A stretch of DNA of 64,000 nt from Geosiphon pyriformis (GCA_016748015.1 JAAOMT010000082.1:281483-345482), one strand, 5' to 3'; positions 47,199-60,883 are shown, counted from the stretch's first letter. Notes: a model not told the origin generated them from the letters alone. Made by a program: numbers and translations.

Positions 47199-50100
47199 AA
47201 AATAAAATATGAAAAATTTAGAAAATATCAAGTTTCATAAAATTTATAAACTTATTATTTAAAAATAGTGATAAACTTTTTAAGAAAAAAAATAAAATAT
47301 TTTTTTAAATTAAATTTTCATTTATTGTATTAAATAAATATTCCAAAAACAGTCATTTAAAAATAAAAAATTAATTTCTTTAATAAAAAATGCGCAAAAC
47401 CCTAAAACACTTGTTAATGAGATTGTAACATGGATGATCAAATATTTATTCTACAAATTAACTATACTTCAATCTAATAGTGTAATTTACACTCTTAAAA
47501 CCACTACAATATATGCAGTTATTGAACATGGACACTCTAAATAAAAAATGCATTTATATTTAAAATTATTTGTATTTGTTGTTAATTTGATTAATTGATT
47601 GATAATTCTTATTTTATCGAATTTTATTGTCTGATAGCATTTTTAATAAATTAGGATTTAAGCCTTAAAATCTCAATTTAAAAATTATGTTTATATTTTT
47701 GGATGAAAAATGAATCAACCCACTTAAATAGGCTAATTTTTATCGATTATATTTTAACTATTTATGATATATAATTAGCAATTTTATTTTTAAAATTAGT
47801 TGTTAAATAAATTGTTAACCTTATTAATAACTTAATAATTTAACTTAATTTTTGACTTAGATAATTATTTAATTATCAAACAACTTTTTTATTTTTAAAC
47901 TATGTGAAAGTCAGGAAGCAAAAATTGATAACTGTGGAAATAATTCAAAAAAGGAACATAAGTGATTGAATAAAATTGGAAATTGAATAAAGAATAAAAA
48001 TTAGCAAGTATAAAAGACCTAAATTCCCAGGCTTGAAATAAACAATTTTTAATATAAAAAATATAAGAAAAAAGTTTGCCTATGTAGCAAACTCAAAAAT
48101 ATGTATGAAATTACCACAAATTCCAAATTTTTACTAAACCTCCAACATAAATCAGCATGAAGAACTTAAAGGATCAAAGAGCACAGGTTTTTTATAAATT
48201 TGTCATGTATTTATAGCCGTTTTTATTGGAGAAAGCGAATTTTGAAATGATAAGTCAGTGAAATTTTACGATAGAAATATGGAGAGATTGATTGTAAGTT
48301 CTAGTCACAGATGCTTTATTTTCTTTTGATGGCTCTAAACTATGAATCACGAAAAAGCATGGAAGTACTTAATCCGATAAACAACATTTTTTATTAGCTA
48401 CATCACTATTTCGTTTGGTAATTCAATCATTTTCGTCTTTGGTATAGAAAACAAAATAATAATACAAGAATGAGTTGCTTATACTACCACTAAGTATCGG
48501 TCAGTTATTTATACCCAAAATTCCAGATGGTCACAGAAGTGTGACCAGAAAGGTGAACTTGAGGAATTTCCAATCTTGAACTTTGGAATTTGGATAAGAA
48601 ATGAACTAATTTCCCACTTTCTTTTTAGGGTAGAAGATTGGAAACAAACTGATTAAAAATTTTAAGAAAAACTTTGAGGGTATAAATCCTTTTCTTCTGT
48701 CATTTGTGAAGGTTAGAAAATCAAAATTTGGTTGAATTAAATCTCATGTGAATAACCAATTTTCACTAATTTTTTCAATCTTTTATAATAAACCTAATTT
48801 CGTTAAATATTGATATATATTTTTGTTAATAATTTAACTTAATATTCCAAAAAGGTTTGTGATCTTGCATAAAAGCTGATTCAGAACATCTACATTTCGT
48901 GTTTTAATAATAGGTGATCAGATAAGAAAAAAATGTGATGAGGTTTAGTATTATATGTCAAAAGAATTATCACTATGTACGATATCTCTCTAACTCTAAA
49001 TGTTAAAACAAAGGATAGAACACTCAGTAGTCTTTTAAACAGTTTTTTTGAAAGAAATATTTAGTTTAGTGTATAAACGAATTATATTGGACTCTTCAAT
49101 CCTATCACCCAATTAGGTTTGATCGTGTAACTTTCAGTAATTTTAAAAACCTAAGTATACGGTATATGCTTTTAAACCAAAAGAAAAAATTATTTTTAAA
49201 TTATATTTTTTTTAATCGAGAAATTGCTTTATTTTATTATGAAATAATTAAATTCAAGTGTGTTTAGAAAAAACACAAGATTTTTACAAATTTATTTGGA
49301 AATAAATATTTAGATTTATATATACGTTTTTTAGCTGATTTAGAGCCTAAAAAAACAAATTCTTAAAACAAAACAAGCTGAAAGAAACATTATTTAGGCT
49401 AACAATAGTTATAACTATTAAAATTCAGTTATCAGAAGACTATAATAATTTGAACATTTTTGTAACATATATTTAACAATTATAGTGTATGATGAGTTAA
49501 AAATGCCTGAAATAATATTAATTCAAAAATGATTTAATGTGCATTTAAATATAATGAAACCTGAAAATAAATTGATTTTCAATTATGACTTTGTTGATAT
49601 AAAAAATAATCTCCCACTTTATGTTATTATTATGTGAATTTTGATCAAAGAACCTTGTCAATAACAATTTGGAAAAGTCTGGATTTATGTGATGAAAATG
49701 GTTATAATAAATATTGTGAAATGGAATTGAAAAATTATAGTAATCCTTGGCTTTAAAATTTTATTTTAGTTTTCATTTATAATATATTAATTTTGTAAAA
49801 AAAAAATTAATCATTAATCACGGGTTGTTATAAACAAATCTGTAAATTAAATTATACCCTAAATGACTGATTTCCATCATGATAGTCAATATGGATCTAA
49901 ATAATGGTAAATGAAACTTGGAAAAAACCAAGTCAAAAAGAATAATTTACATATCTTAAGATAAATATTTTAATTTTGAATGAAATTTTATCAGGAATGA
50001 TGGGCACATGTATTAAAAAAATCTATTTTGATTGGATTAATTGAAAAATCAAATCGAAGCATGCCAACCTAAATCTTTAAGGATAGGATTCAACTCATTA

Positions 50101-50258
50101 TTAATATTTAAAAAAATCATAAAAAATGATAATAAATCACATGATATTTGTAAAAATTAATTTCGGAAAATAGAGGAAACTTGAAGCATCCCAATTATGT
50201 GAAATTTGGCTAAAACAGACTTTTATATGTAGGAATATAAAAAATTTCATTCATTTCG
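47199..50258. other. Intergenic, nothing recognised
   Basis: About 3 kb of AT-rich sequence with a moderately less AT-rich part at 48,050-49,150. No element similarity and no coherent frame was found on either strand. Confidence 0.5.
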
Positions 50259-51769
50259 TTATTTAGCTGGGAAGAACTGCTGACAATTTCCAAAAGTTGT
50301 GCCAAACCATGGACCAAAATGTGCAACACTGCTTGATCCATCTGTTCCTGCATTACATTCCTGAAATTTAGATTTAAATTTAAATTTTAGGTTTTCGCGA
50401 GAAATCTTACCCATTACGCATGATGAAAATAATATTGATGCTAAAAAGCTTTTATTTGCAAATCCTTACCAAATTCTCACCAAACTGTTTCTGACCATTA
50501 GGTGAATATCCAGGACATTGGTAGACTTTATACAAGCCATTCCCAATTTTTTGTCCAGCCATTGAACCACAATCGCAATCTTCAATACCCGTAATCCAAT
50601 ATTCAGTATCAGTATGCCAATATTGCACATTATCTATAGATTTTTTTGGAAATTGGGAGACGTAGTCATTCCTATTGGTCACTCTGTAAATTTCTACCAA
50701 GTTCTCCCTATGAACTTTTTCAACAAATTTACTATCACCCATACGTGGTTGACCGAACGTAATAACCTGGATCTCAAATTTTCGGCCAAATGGATACCCC
50801 TCTACTAAACCACTAGATATGTAGAAGGCTGCGCTTAAAGCATATGCTTGAAATAGTTAATCAAAATTATTTTATTAGTCGAGAAATATTTTACATGAAC
50901 TCGAAAAAAACAAATATTTGAAATTTGAATATTATTATTTTTTACTTCCTCCAATTCCATGTCCAGTAAAAATTAATTTAATTTTAGATCCAGACATTGT
51001 TTTAGCTAATGTCATAACTCTTCCAATGGCATATTTGATTTCAGGATGTGAAGGTACTCTAAAAAATTTAGAGTCCATTTGTCCTCTCTTTTTAACTTCC
51101 GTTTTAAATAAAATGTTTTTACGTTTTTCCCATTGAAATCTTGTCATCTCTCGGCCTATGAGTCAAATATTAAGAATAATAGAAAATTAAAATCTTTGAA
51201 TCGAGATTTGAAAATAACGATTAAAAACACCTTCCTCTAAAATGCCCAATAATATGTTCCTTTTTTTCATCCAAGAATACTTCAGCTGAATTTGGCATGA
51301 TAATATTAAAAAATTTCAGCAAGTTGGACAATTTTTTTCGAAATTTAAATTTCATTAAAATCTATTACTCACCCTTTCTATTAATTTGTGGAAAACAATA
51401 AGGAATATTTGCTACTCGAGCCATTTCTGTAAAGAAATCAATTAAAGCTACATCAGTCACAAGTATTTTTGAGGGAGACGAGTTTTCGAGTTTGCCAAAC
51501 CCTCGGTTTATTCGTTTTAATAGATGTGCTTTATTCCAACTTGAGGTAGAATTTAAAGATGGAATGCGTATTTTTATAGGTGGATTATAGGCACCATCCA
51601 ATATTAGCTTCGTGATTGATGAAATGTTGCAGTGATTTGAAGATTGGGAATAAAAATTATTAGGGAAATAAACAAACAGAAAGTAGGACCCAATTATTGT
51701 AATAACTGAAAATGATTTAGAAACTTTCTTTATGAAATTTTCATAATTTTTAGACAACATTCCTATCAA
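50259..51769 (-). CDS. Lipase 3-like gene 2 with Ser-to-Gly elbow
   Basis: Five exons fit on the minus strand: 51,769-51,373, 51,285-51,229, 51,155-50,946, 50,846-50,470 and 50,360-50,259 (stop), 380 residues. A hydrophobic segment near residues 20-35 (FSVITIIGSYFLFVYF) suggests a signal anchor. The nucleophile elbow is TGHGIGG, with Gly218 where class 3 lipases have Ser. FGQPRMGD, the Asp loop RNDYVSQFP, HTDTEYWI and the His block HFGPWFG are present, as are paired Cys (CDCGS, ECNAG, GNCQQ). Exon 2 needs donor GTTTTT to stay in frame; the more usual GTGTTT two bases earlier would shift it. Exon 3 uses AA|GTAAAA. Possibly intact, but not a classical serine esterase. Confidence 0.75.
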
Positions 51770-52084
51770 AAATATTTTCTTAATATTGCCTGAAATATGT
51801 ATGGTTTTGGAGATATCAAATGCCTGCTAATTATTGATTTTCGAGCTCACATATCAAATATTTGATTTTATCACAATAAAAGTATATACATAATAATTTT
51901 CCGTTTTGCAGATTACGATATTATTGAAACGATGAACGTAAATATTTAACTGAGCAAATCCAAAGGACGAGAATTTTACTTTATTCTTATCACATACGAT
52001 GGAATAGAGAATTTTCAAATGGTGATTATTTATAAAATTCTGACTTAAAGATATGAAATAATTATCCTAAAGAAATAATAAAAC
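51770..52084. other. Upstream region of lipase-like gene 2
   Basis: AT-rich with a few mixed-composition words. No clear promoter motif; family D begins at about 52,085. Confidence 0.4.
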
Positions 52085-52805
52085 TAGGCAATATGTATAA
52101 ATTTGTTTAAATTTAATAAAATTAAAAAAAGATATATTTTATATTACTTGTTTATTAATTATTACTTTATTTAATTACTATGATTAATTAAAAAATTATA
52201 TAAAATTATGTATATATAACAGCTCTACTTTTTAATTTTCAAAAACTATTTTAATAAGTTTAATAAGCAAAAAAAAAACAATTAAATATATGGTTTAAAA
52301 TATGTACATAAATCATTTTCTTGTGAAATTACAGATATTACTAAACTTTTATAATATTATTTAAAGACTTTTTATTAAATAATATATATCACAATAAAAA
52401 AATATTATAAGAAAAAAAAAATGTTTAAAAAAATTACAGATCAATTAAAAAAATGGTTTAACAAATAAATTACTATTTTTTATGAATTTTTGGCAATTTA
52501 ATTAGAAAACTGTATTTAAATTATTATTTTTATTAAAAATTAGATATTTAAACATATTAGACATAATTTTTTTGTCTTATATATATGATTTATAATTATT
52601 TATTAATCTAAGAATTATTCGTTGCTTTTAAATATTTTTTTTGCAAGTAGAAATATAATTGCAGATATTAAGTCTTGTTTAATAATTAAAACTATAAAAA
52701 CATTATAACATCTTTAATCATGAAAATAAAGACCATTAAAAAAATAAATTAATAATATAACATAATATTTAATAATCAAATTTAAATATATTCATAAACT
52801 TTAAA
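52085..52805. mobile_element. Family D AT-rich element, single copy
   Basis: Module A (52,085-52,400) aligns with 26,560-26,930 and 27,070-27,380, and module B (52,505-52,805) with 27,405-27,710 and 27,825-28,140. The ends carrying inverted repeats are only partly present. It is non-coding. Confidence 0.55.
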
Positions 52806-52829
52806 CCAAATTATTATTAATACCAAAAT

Positions 52830-53190
52830 TAATCTTGTTAAAAAGCTTTTTAAAAACATGTTTTGTTATAATTTTTGGCTTTTTAAGAATTAAGTTTAAA
52901 ATTATTCTTATTATTAAGTTAAAACTAGTTTTTTTATCAAATATTCTTTTTTTATGTTTATATTTTCTGATTTTATAGTTTTTTAGTATTTAAACCAACT
53001 AATCTATTAACTAAATAAGCACCAAAAACTGCAAAAACATTAATATTGGTATTAAATTTTTTTAAAATGTTACTTTTCTACTTTTTTTAACAGTTAAATC
53101 TATAAAAATTAAATTAACACCAAATTTTTTTGATTTTTTTTATAAAAAAATTATTAATATTATTAATGGTTTTGAATTTTAAAAAAAATA
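52830..53190 (-). mobile_element. LINE ORF1 5' fragment
   Basis: This aligns with LINE 1 positions about 6,900-7,270 (ATTCTTTTTTTATGTTTATA here against ATTCTTTCTTCATATTAATG there). It is heavily C/G-depleted and non-coding. It is followed by an AT-rich leader and the 53,685 module in the same order as at LINE 1. Confidence 0.6.
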
Positions 53191-53684
53191 GTATAAAAAT
53201 ATTTAATTATTATATTTGTATTAATATTATATAATTTAGTAATATAATTTTAAGTAATTATTATATATTATTTTTTAAATTTTGTTTTTTAATTATAATT
53301 TATATGCTTAATTATTAAGTATTTAATATATATAAAATAGTTTATTTTATTTGAAATTAAATTTTTATCTTATTGTTTTTGTATAATATAGCAATATGTT
53401 GTTTTTTAATCTTATATTTAACTAGTTGATTTAATAATTTGTTATTATGTTTTTTTTGTTATTTTTGTAAAATTTAAAATTATAAACTATTATTATTTTT
53501 AAGTTTTTATTATTAGTTTATTTAAATAAATTAGTATTTTTAATTTTATTAATAGTATTTTTTTTTATATATATTAATTTAAATAATATTTATTTAAATA
53601 GTATTTTGTTTTATTATTTAATAAGTAAATAAAGCTAAACAAATCTTATTTTTATTGATTCTTATTGGTTATTTTTTTATTACG
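53191..53684. other. AT-rich LINE leader
   Basis: Nearly pure A/T, about 490 bp, in the same relative position as 7,271-7,704. No gene. Confidence 0.45.
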
Positions 53685-53800
53685 CATTTAATGAGTGAAG
53701 CCCAACCGCTATCTAGTACATAGAGCCAAACTAAGTGACCCAAACTAAACGCGACTTACGCACTTACTACATGTGGCTAGCCACTCGCTTATTTTGGCTA
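53685..53800. repeat. CpG-bearing ~115-bp module, unmutated copy
   Basis: This is a sharp GC-richer island in AT-only surroundings, with CpG at TTACGC, CCGCT, ACGCGACTTACGC and CTCGC. It aligns with 7,705-7,800, where the CpGs are lost. It is a probable LINE 5' module (promoter or leader start); function is inferred only from position and conservation. Confidence 0.6.
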
Positions 53801-55500
53801 ATATTTTATAAAATATTTAATTCAATTTTTTTACTAATCTATTAATTTGTAAATAATATAATAATAATAATAATATTTTTTTATTTTAAATTTTTGGCTT
53901 AACATTATTTACAAAATATTTATATTAATTTAATATTAGTTTTTTTAACATTTATATTAATAAATTAAAACTTAATATATAAATTTTGTTATTAATTTTG
54001 TATTAACTTTTTTTATAATTTTGGTTTTTAGTTATTTAATAAAATAATTATTTATTATTTGTTTTTGGTAATAATAAACAAAAATTGTTTTTTATTATTA
54101 TTATTTTAAGTAAATAGTTTTATTTTTGTTAATTTTAAATAAAATAATTTTTAAATAATTTTTAAATTTTGCTTTGTTCTTATTAAAATAATTTTTTTTT
54201 AATTTAAAGTATTGTTAAATAATAGCAACAAAATCAAACAAAGTAAATATTTGATTACATAAACTCAAAATAATTAGTGTAACTGAAAAATAACATTTTA
54301 ATAGTTTTGTTTGATTTAAATTTCAATTGCATTTATCTTTATATAAAACTAATTTATATTAAATTCACTATAAAACCAAAGAATTACAGTATTATTAAAA
54401 GTATTTCACAAAAAAGCAAAAAAAATTGCTTTATATATTTTCAAAATTAATAATACCCAAACTTTTTAGAAATATCTAGATAAAACATAACTTTATTATC
54501 TACAAACTTACAATCAAATTTAGATAATAGCATATTTAATAATATTTTACTAAAACAACCAAAATATAGTGAATATGTATTTTATAAATTGTTTTTTATA
54601 AAAAGTAATAAAAAAAAGTTGACAAATTAAGTATTTTAATTATCGTAAATGTGTTACTTAAAATAACAACAAATAATATTTCTCATGCTATATGATTACA
54701 GAAACAATAATCTGAAAACCAAATTTAATATATGCAATTATTTTACAATGTAATATATCTTATAATACAAAAAAATACAACAAAATATAATTGTGCATAC
54801 TATATGTTCTATTTTTTTTTCTCATAATTTAACAAACATAAAACCAACTAGAGAATATACTTTTTAATATATGAATGACCACTTTGATGCCTCTTACAAT
54901 AAAATTAAAAAAAATACAATAAGCTGCAACAAGGTAAACAAGCAATAAATACATATTTATTAAGAAAATAGTTTAAAAATTATTAATGTTATTGCAAAAA
55001 AAGCAGTTAAATATCATTAATTGAACAGAGCTAAAACATAGCAGAACTAAGTTATAACTTTGTTTTAAAAAAGACAAGAAACAGTATGAGTTAATAAAGA
55101 AACAATATAAGAAAAATAGTTTGAATATATTGTAATATATATTAAAAAAAATAGTAAAACTGGTTAAATTAAAAGAAACAGAGGCCTTTTTTTGAATAAA
55201 ATCTTGAAATACTATTTGCAATACTGGCTAAATTGGGCTTATTCATTTGTTTTTTATTTTGATGCTAATTTTACAGAAGAATCTTTAGCATCCAATCTGC
55301 AAAATAGTATCAATATACAGAAATTTAACCTAAATTATAAATATTTTGAAAATTACATTTAGAAATACATTGATGAAATCTTGAAAAGACTACAATGATG
55401 TTTTTTTTACTATTTAAAACAATACACTATAAGCTGGGCATTACAGTAGTTTTATGTTTCTTATATATTACTAATACAGACCAGCAGAACAGAAAAGTTC
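53801..55500. other. AT-rich, no gene recognised
   Basis: A/T-dominated sequence, almost certainly decayed element remains. Short frames lack family resemblance. Confidence 0.5.
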
Positions 55501-55506
55501 AGATTA

Positions 55507-55701
55507 TTGCAAAAATTGGTAGTTAAAAAAAATGTTTTAATCATTTATATTTGTTTACATAGTTCTAAATCGAAAGGCTATTCAAATTATTCAGATATTG
55601 CCAATAAACTTACTAAAAAAGCATATTTAGAAGCTCATTATTTTTTCTTTTTAGTGGCTTTGTTTTGTAAGTGTTTAAAATTTGTGAACACACAATTTTA
55701 A
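55507..55701 (+). pseudogene. Possible RNase H tail remnant
   Basis: The 64-codon frame contains ICLHSSKSKGYSNYSDIANK, loosely like the H-S-x...ND-AD-LAKKA end of LINE-type RNase H domains. Isolated, with no RT readable upstream. A weak assignment. Confidence 0.2.
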
Positions 55702-58700
55702 CTTTATAAAAAAATATTGAAAAAGACATGTAATTATATATTTAATATTCTCATTAGTAATATTTGTAATGATATGTTTAATTTGCAAAAAAGTTTTTGA
55801 AACAATATAAAATATGAGATAAAATCAAGATTTAGTAATACCAAAAAACCTCAGATCAAAAATATTCGAAAAAAGATAATAGAACAATATAAAAAACTTG
55901 AAATTATGTTGAAAAAGCTAAACAAACATTTATTAAAAATGTTGTTGGCTTTTAATGAAACCAAAATGCTTACTAAAAATAATAATTTTTGTAATCTGTG
56001 AAGAGTACTACAGACTGTTTTAAACTTGGATGATAATTGTTTTATGGTGTTTTTCACAAATATTTTATTAAAAGTTTCAAATTTTTCTTATGCAAATTTT
56101 CACAATTTGTTCACCAAAATCAGCTCTAAAAAACAAAAACTGTATAAATCATTTTATTTACTTAATGTATTAAACTGCCATATGTAAAAATTATTAGTTG
56201 TTACAATTTTAACAGCAATGAATCAAATTTACGATATAGGCTGTTTTTTCTGAACAGATATTATTAATCAAGCTATTATTGTATTTATTACAAAAAAAAT
56301 TTTTTATAATAGCAAAAAAGCCACAACAATACATGAAATTTAAAGTATTTTAATTATTAAAAAAGTAACAAAAGCACTAACAATTTTTAAATCACAGCTT
56401 TATTTGGAAATTTTGAGTCTTTTATAACAAGTATTTGAATTAGTCAGTAGCCATATAAGAATTTTGCATCATGTTAATAAGACATAAGAATTTTTTGTTA
56501 CTATATATCTAAGTAAACCAGTATTAATTGAGACTATAAGCTATATAATAAACTAATTTGGAATTCTTATACAAGTTTTGGGCCACTTAGTTAACTTAAT
56601 TAGAAATTATATTGTTGTCAATACAAGTAATTAGAGTGAACTTTTTGATAAGATCTTGTGTTTTTTGGTAATTAACAAAGCAATTTAATCAAAACTCAAA
56701 GTTTGGAATATGTATTTACAGACCATTATCATACAAAAATTTTTCGATGCACTTGTTGGTTAGAACTCTTAGAAAAAGCTTAATTCGATTTTTACTATTC
56801 AAGCCAACAGTATAATACTTTGTAATAGTAAAATTAAGTTTAATTATTTTTCATATATTAAGTTTATTTTTATAAGACTAGATTTTATCAAATTTTTTTT
56901 CATAGTATAGCAGTTTTATGTAAGCAAAATCAAAAAAAGTAAATATTATCATTTTAGTTGTCATGGTTTAAGATAATGAAACTCTAATTATAAAAGAGAA
57001 TATAATATTTATTGGTATTCAAGTTAGAAATCATAAAGCTAATAGTTTAACTGGTAATAAAAAGCAGCAAAAAGGGAGCAAACAATCATTTAAACAACAA
57101 AAAATAAATAATATATTCAAACAAACAGCTTGTTATATTGACATTAATAATTATAAACTCTTCTTTTTATCTTACCTTAAGATTTACATAAGTCTTAATA
57201 TAATATTTGAAAATATTGAATTCAATAATATTTTAAATATTGAACTAAAAACATTAACAAAAGCCAAGAACAGAATAGAACATTTAAGCATTTATGAACT
57301 CTTAATAAATATGTATATATGTTTTAATAGTACATATAATAATATAATAAAATTACTATTGCACAAATTATTAATATCTTATTTTGCTTTATTGAAAAAA
57401 AAAATGGCATTTTATAAGATAAACATAATACAAGTAATAAATAAATTCAATAATACAAAGAGATTGTAAAAAATATAAAGCCTTTATAATATAATTAAAA
57501 TATATTAGTGTATTGTTTGTTTTTTTGTTAGATTTACTAATCTTCTGTTATGTTAAAAAGATGAGAAAAAAAAACACAAAAAACATAAATAGTATAATAA
57601 AAATAGAACAATAATTATTATTGAATTGTACAATAATAAAATCAATAAAGCTTATTTAATTTGTCAAATATAATATAAAAAAATTACAAAATAAAAATTA
57701 ATATATAAAATTATCTGTATATGAATAATAATAATTACAATAGTTTTACTAAATATAAAAAAGCAATTCATTTTTTAGAAATAAATTGTAATTGTAATTG
57801 TTCAAAAAAAATTCCAAGAAAAAAGTTTGCTAAATTACATAAGACATTTTAGGTTTTTTTTAAATCTAAACAAAATATATTTTTAATTATTTAGCTAAAA
57901 ATAATGAATAATAGAAAAATAACTATTAGTTAATATCTTAAAAATTAATTATATTTATTTGAAAAATATGAAAATTGCTTAATAACAAATATAATACTAT
58001 GTATTTATAATAATATAAAACAAATATTATAATAAAAGACAAATAATTATTATTATTATAATGAAAAATTTTTTTAAAAATTATATTAAAATTTATGGAT
58101 TATCAAGTTTTAATAAAAATCTATTAAAATAATATAAAATTTTAAATATATATAGTTTAATATTAAATAAATAAATTTATTTAAAACAGTTTTAATAAAT
58201 AATAAATAGATTTATTTTTAATTATTTTTTAAAAATGAAAAAAATTACTTATAAAATATATTACAAATTTTTTTTTCAAAAAGTTATAAATAAAAAAGTT
58301 ATTATATTATTTTTATTAATTGTATAATTAATAATTATTAAACTTTAATAAAAATTTAATTGTATATTATTAAGAAGCTAATAAATAAGTTTACTTAATA
58401 AAATTTTCCAGAAATTCAGACTTTTAAAAATTGGCAAATTTAAAGCTTTAAAAAATAAAAATAAAGATTTTGTTATTTTTTATGTTTTTATGTTTTTATA
58501 AATATAAAAAACAAAAATATCTTTATAATTATATTTGGAAATATTTTTAAAAATTAAAAATTAAAAAAAACATTATTAAAAATTGCAAAAAAATATTCTG
58601 TTTTTAATTTATTTATTAATAATAATTATATTTTATTATTTCTACTGTTACCTATAAAGTAATATAAAAAAACCGTTAATAATTAAATATAGCATAAATT

Positions 58701-58899
58701 AGCCAATTATATATTAGAAATTATTAAATAATATAATAACAAAGATTTTAAAAATACTAATAAAAATGCCAAAAATTTTAGAAATAGTTCAGAAAAAGTA
58801 TAAAATTATTAGAAATTCCAAAAATTTTGTATTATAAAATTTATATGTATATAATAATAACATTAAAAGTAAAAAATAATAATCAGTTTACTAGATTTT
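55702..58899. other. AT-rich, no gene recognised
   Basis: Plus-strand frames around 56,950-57,470 show Lys/Asn/Gln-rich peptide pieces (for example GNKKQQKGSKQSFKQQK) separated by stops; these could be a decayed element ORF or AT-bias artefacts. Otherwise nothing. Confidence 0.45.
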
Positions 58900-59320
58900 T
58901 ACCAAGTAATTTCAACAATTAAAAATTCAATACTTAAAGTAAATGCTTTTTTAATAAATTTATAATTAAATTATTTATTATTTAAATTACATAAATCCAT
59001 ATTTATTTTACTAAAATTTACATATTTTTAATTAATAATATTAATATCTATTTGACACTATTAACAATATTAAAACAATAATTTTTTGATTATAATTACT
59101 GACAAAATATTAATTTTTTATTTATTATTTTATTTATCTTCTTATATATTTTATTTTGTTGTATTAATTAATTAAAAACGTTAAAATCATAATATTAGAA
59201 CTTATTTGATAAAAAACACAAAAATAAATATAAAATTGATTTATTGGATTACTTATTAAAAAAGTAAAAAATATCAGAATAAATCAATTATCATGTTAAA
59301 AAAGTTAGATATCAAGTATT
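58900..59320. repeat. Family C LTR-like fragment, copy 3
   Basis: This aligns with about 4,230-4,560 of the LTR-like insertion in LINE 1 through TAATTACTGACAAAATATTA (against the GGCTATTGACGGAATACTAA block) and the following T-rich tract. It is truncated on both sides and strongly C/G-depleted. Confidence 0.5.
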
Positions 59321-59384
59321 GTTACCTGAATAAAAAAACTAATCAGAAACTGTGGAAAAACAGGGATGGTCTTGTTCAAAAACA

Positions 59385-59418
<34 letters not shown>
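59385..59418. repeat. (ATT)n microsatellite
   Basis: About 11 uninterrupted ATT units. It marks the change from decayed element DNA to a more mixed composition. Confidence 0.9.
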
Positions 59419-59419
<1 letters not shown>

Positions 59420-59540
59420 GCTGAATTGGTTTTGTTTAATTTTAGAAAATATCTGGCTTAAATTTTTTTCAATCGTTGTATTAATAATTTCCAATTTTTC
59501 CGGTCAATCAAGAATTTCAATTGGCAAGATTATTTTCTAA

Positions 59541-60413
59541 ATTGAAGTTTTTTTTGGAAAGCTAATATTACAGATCGTTGTATGCCCACATATTTTTTCC
59601 TCGTCATTTTAGTATTTTTGATTACTCAAAAAAAAAAGCGTCTACACACTAGGTCACATAACCTTTCCTTTTTATAACTTCTTGACACGTTTTTGGCATC
59701 GAGTCTCAAAAGATTGCATTTGTAAATTGGTGCGTTATCTCACTTGAAATATTGCTTTTTCAAGGGTCATAATCATTGGATAAACTATATCTAATAAAAA
59801 GGGGTCCATATGCTTCATCAGTCATACGTGAAGGGTAAATCCCCATGACCAGCTGTAAAGCTCCCTTTTATGCCGAAGTTTTGCATATGAATCAGTGTTT
59901 ACAGAGGGATTTATCAAATTTTAAATAAAATTGCATACAATTAATAAATTTTCTTTTTTGCCGAGTATATATATTTCATAAATGTTATAAGGCGTTGTTT
60001 AAATGATAAAATGTTCTATTTCTTTGTCAAATAGTCAAAACATATAAAATTAAGTGGTTAATCTAAAACTAAATTTTCATTGAAAATAGTAAACCGAATA
60101 AATTACTTTGAATATTCTTATACATCATATTGTTATGATTAATTGACGAAACTGAATAAATTATCAATAAGTATCAGAAACTCTAGGAAACACGAATAAA
60201 TTACTCGAATAAACTGTCAAAACCTATTGAATTATAAAACAGGTTTCTTTTTGAATACAGTTAATAATTTATGATTAAAATACCTTTCATAGGCTTATAT
60301 ATTTCTCACAAGAAATAAAAAGAAATAAAATATAACCAATTATTTTCAGCAAGCTAATGTGCAATGAGTTTATATCAACAGGAGAAGTGAGTTCAACAAT
60401 TAATATTTTACTA
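59541..60413. other. Intergenic, mixed composition, nothing recognised
   Basis: GC is higher here (59,640-59,900) than in the preceding kilobases, and both strands were read. No coherent protein or RNA gene was found. Confidence 0.4.

Positions 60414-60512
<99 letters not shown>
60414..60512. repeat. (AAT)n microsatellite, about 33 units
   Basis: An uninterrupted AAT/ATA/TAA run of about 99 bp. One frame through it is an open poly-Asn stretch in a 68-codon ORF (60,357-60,563), but the flanks show no family resemblance. Confidence 0.95.
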
Positions 60513-60661
60513 TGCTATCCGCAGTTAGATAGCCTGACTCACTTTCATATATCTGATTGCTGATTAAAGAAATTCTTTGGTTTCATTCCTCTAGTTCCGA
60601 GAGTTTTTCTTATTCCGTAAATATATAAATTTTATATATTCATAATCTTTCTATCATTATT

Positions 60662-60883
60662 ATGGATCCAAAAAATTCATTAATTTACATGACAACACTT
60701 GGTATTAAAATCAAAGAAGGTTAAATAGCGTTCACAATCGAAAATGTGAAACGTGATGCAGCTGGAAGTTTTCTTCCAATTGATCTAAAAAATTCGTTTA
60801 AGAGGATTTCCTTCAGACTTTCAATCCATAAAATACTCCTTTCATTCCGAGATATCAAGAAATCAAATACTTTTAACCTATAA
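60662..60883 (+). pseudogene. Small unrecognised ORF with early stop
   Basis: From ATG 60,662 the frame reads MDPKNSLIYMTTLGIKIKEG, then TAA (60,722-60,724), then IAFTIENVKRDAAGSFLPID and on to a stop near 60,881. Composition across the stop looks protein-like, so this may be a broken gene or a first exon. Family not recognised. Confidence 0.25.

Noticed and set aside
53685-53800. tRNA gene in the GC-richer island
   Set aside because: No cloverleaf, A box or B box could be laid out; the block instead aligns with a LINE-associated repeat at 7,705.
54973-56057. Short Phe/Leu-rich minus-strand frames
   Set aside because: T-rich composition on the minus strand gives hydrophobic frames; no domain or conserved spacing.
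59352-59540. 62-codon ORF with poly-Ile
   Set aside because: Created by the (ATT)n microsatellite; the flanks do not look coding.
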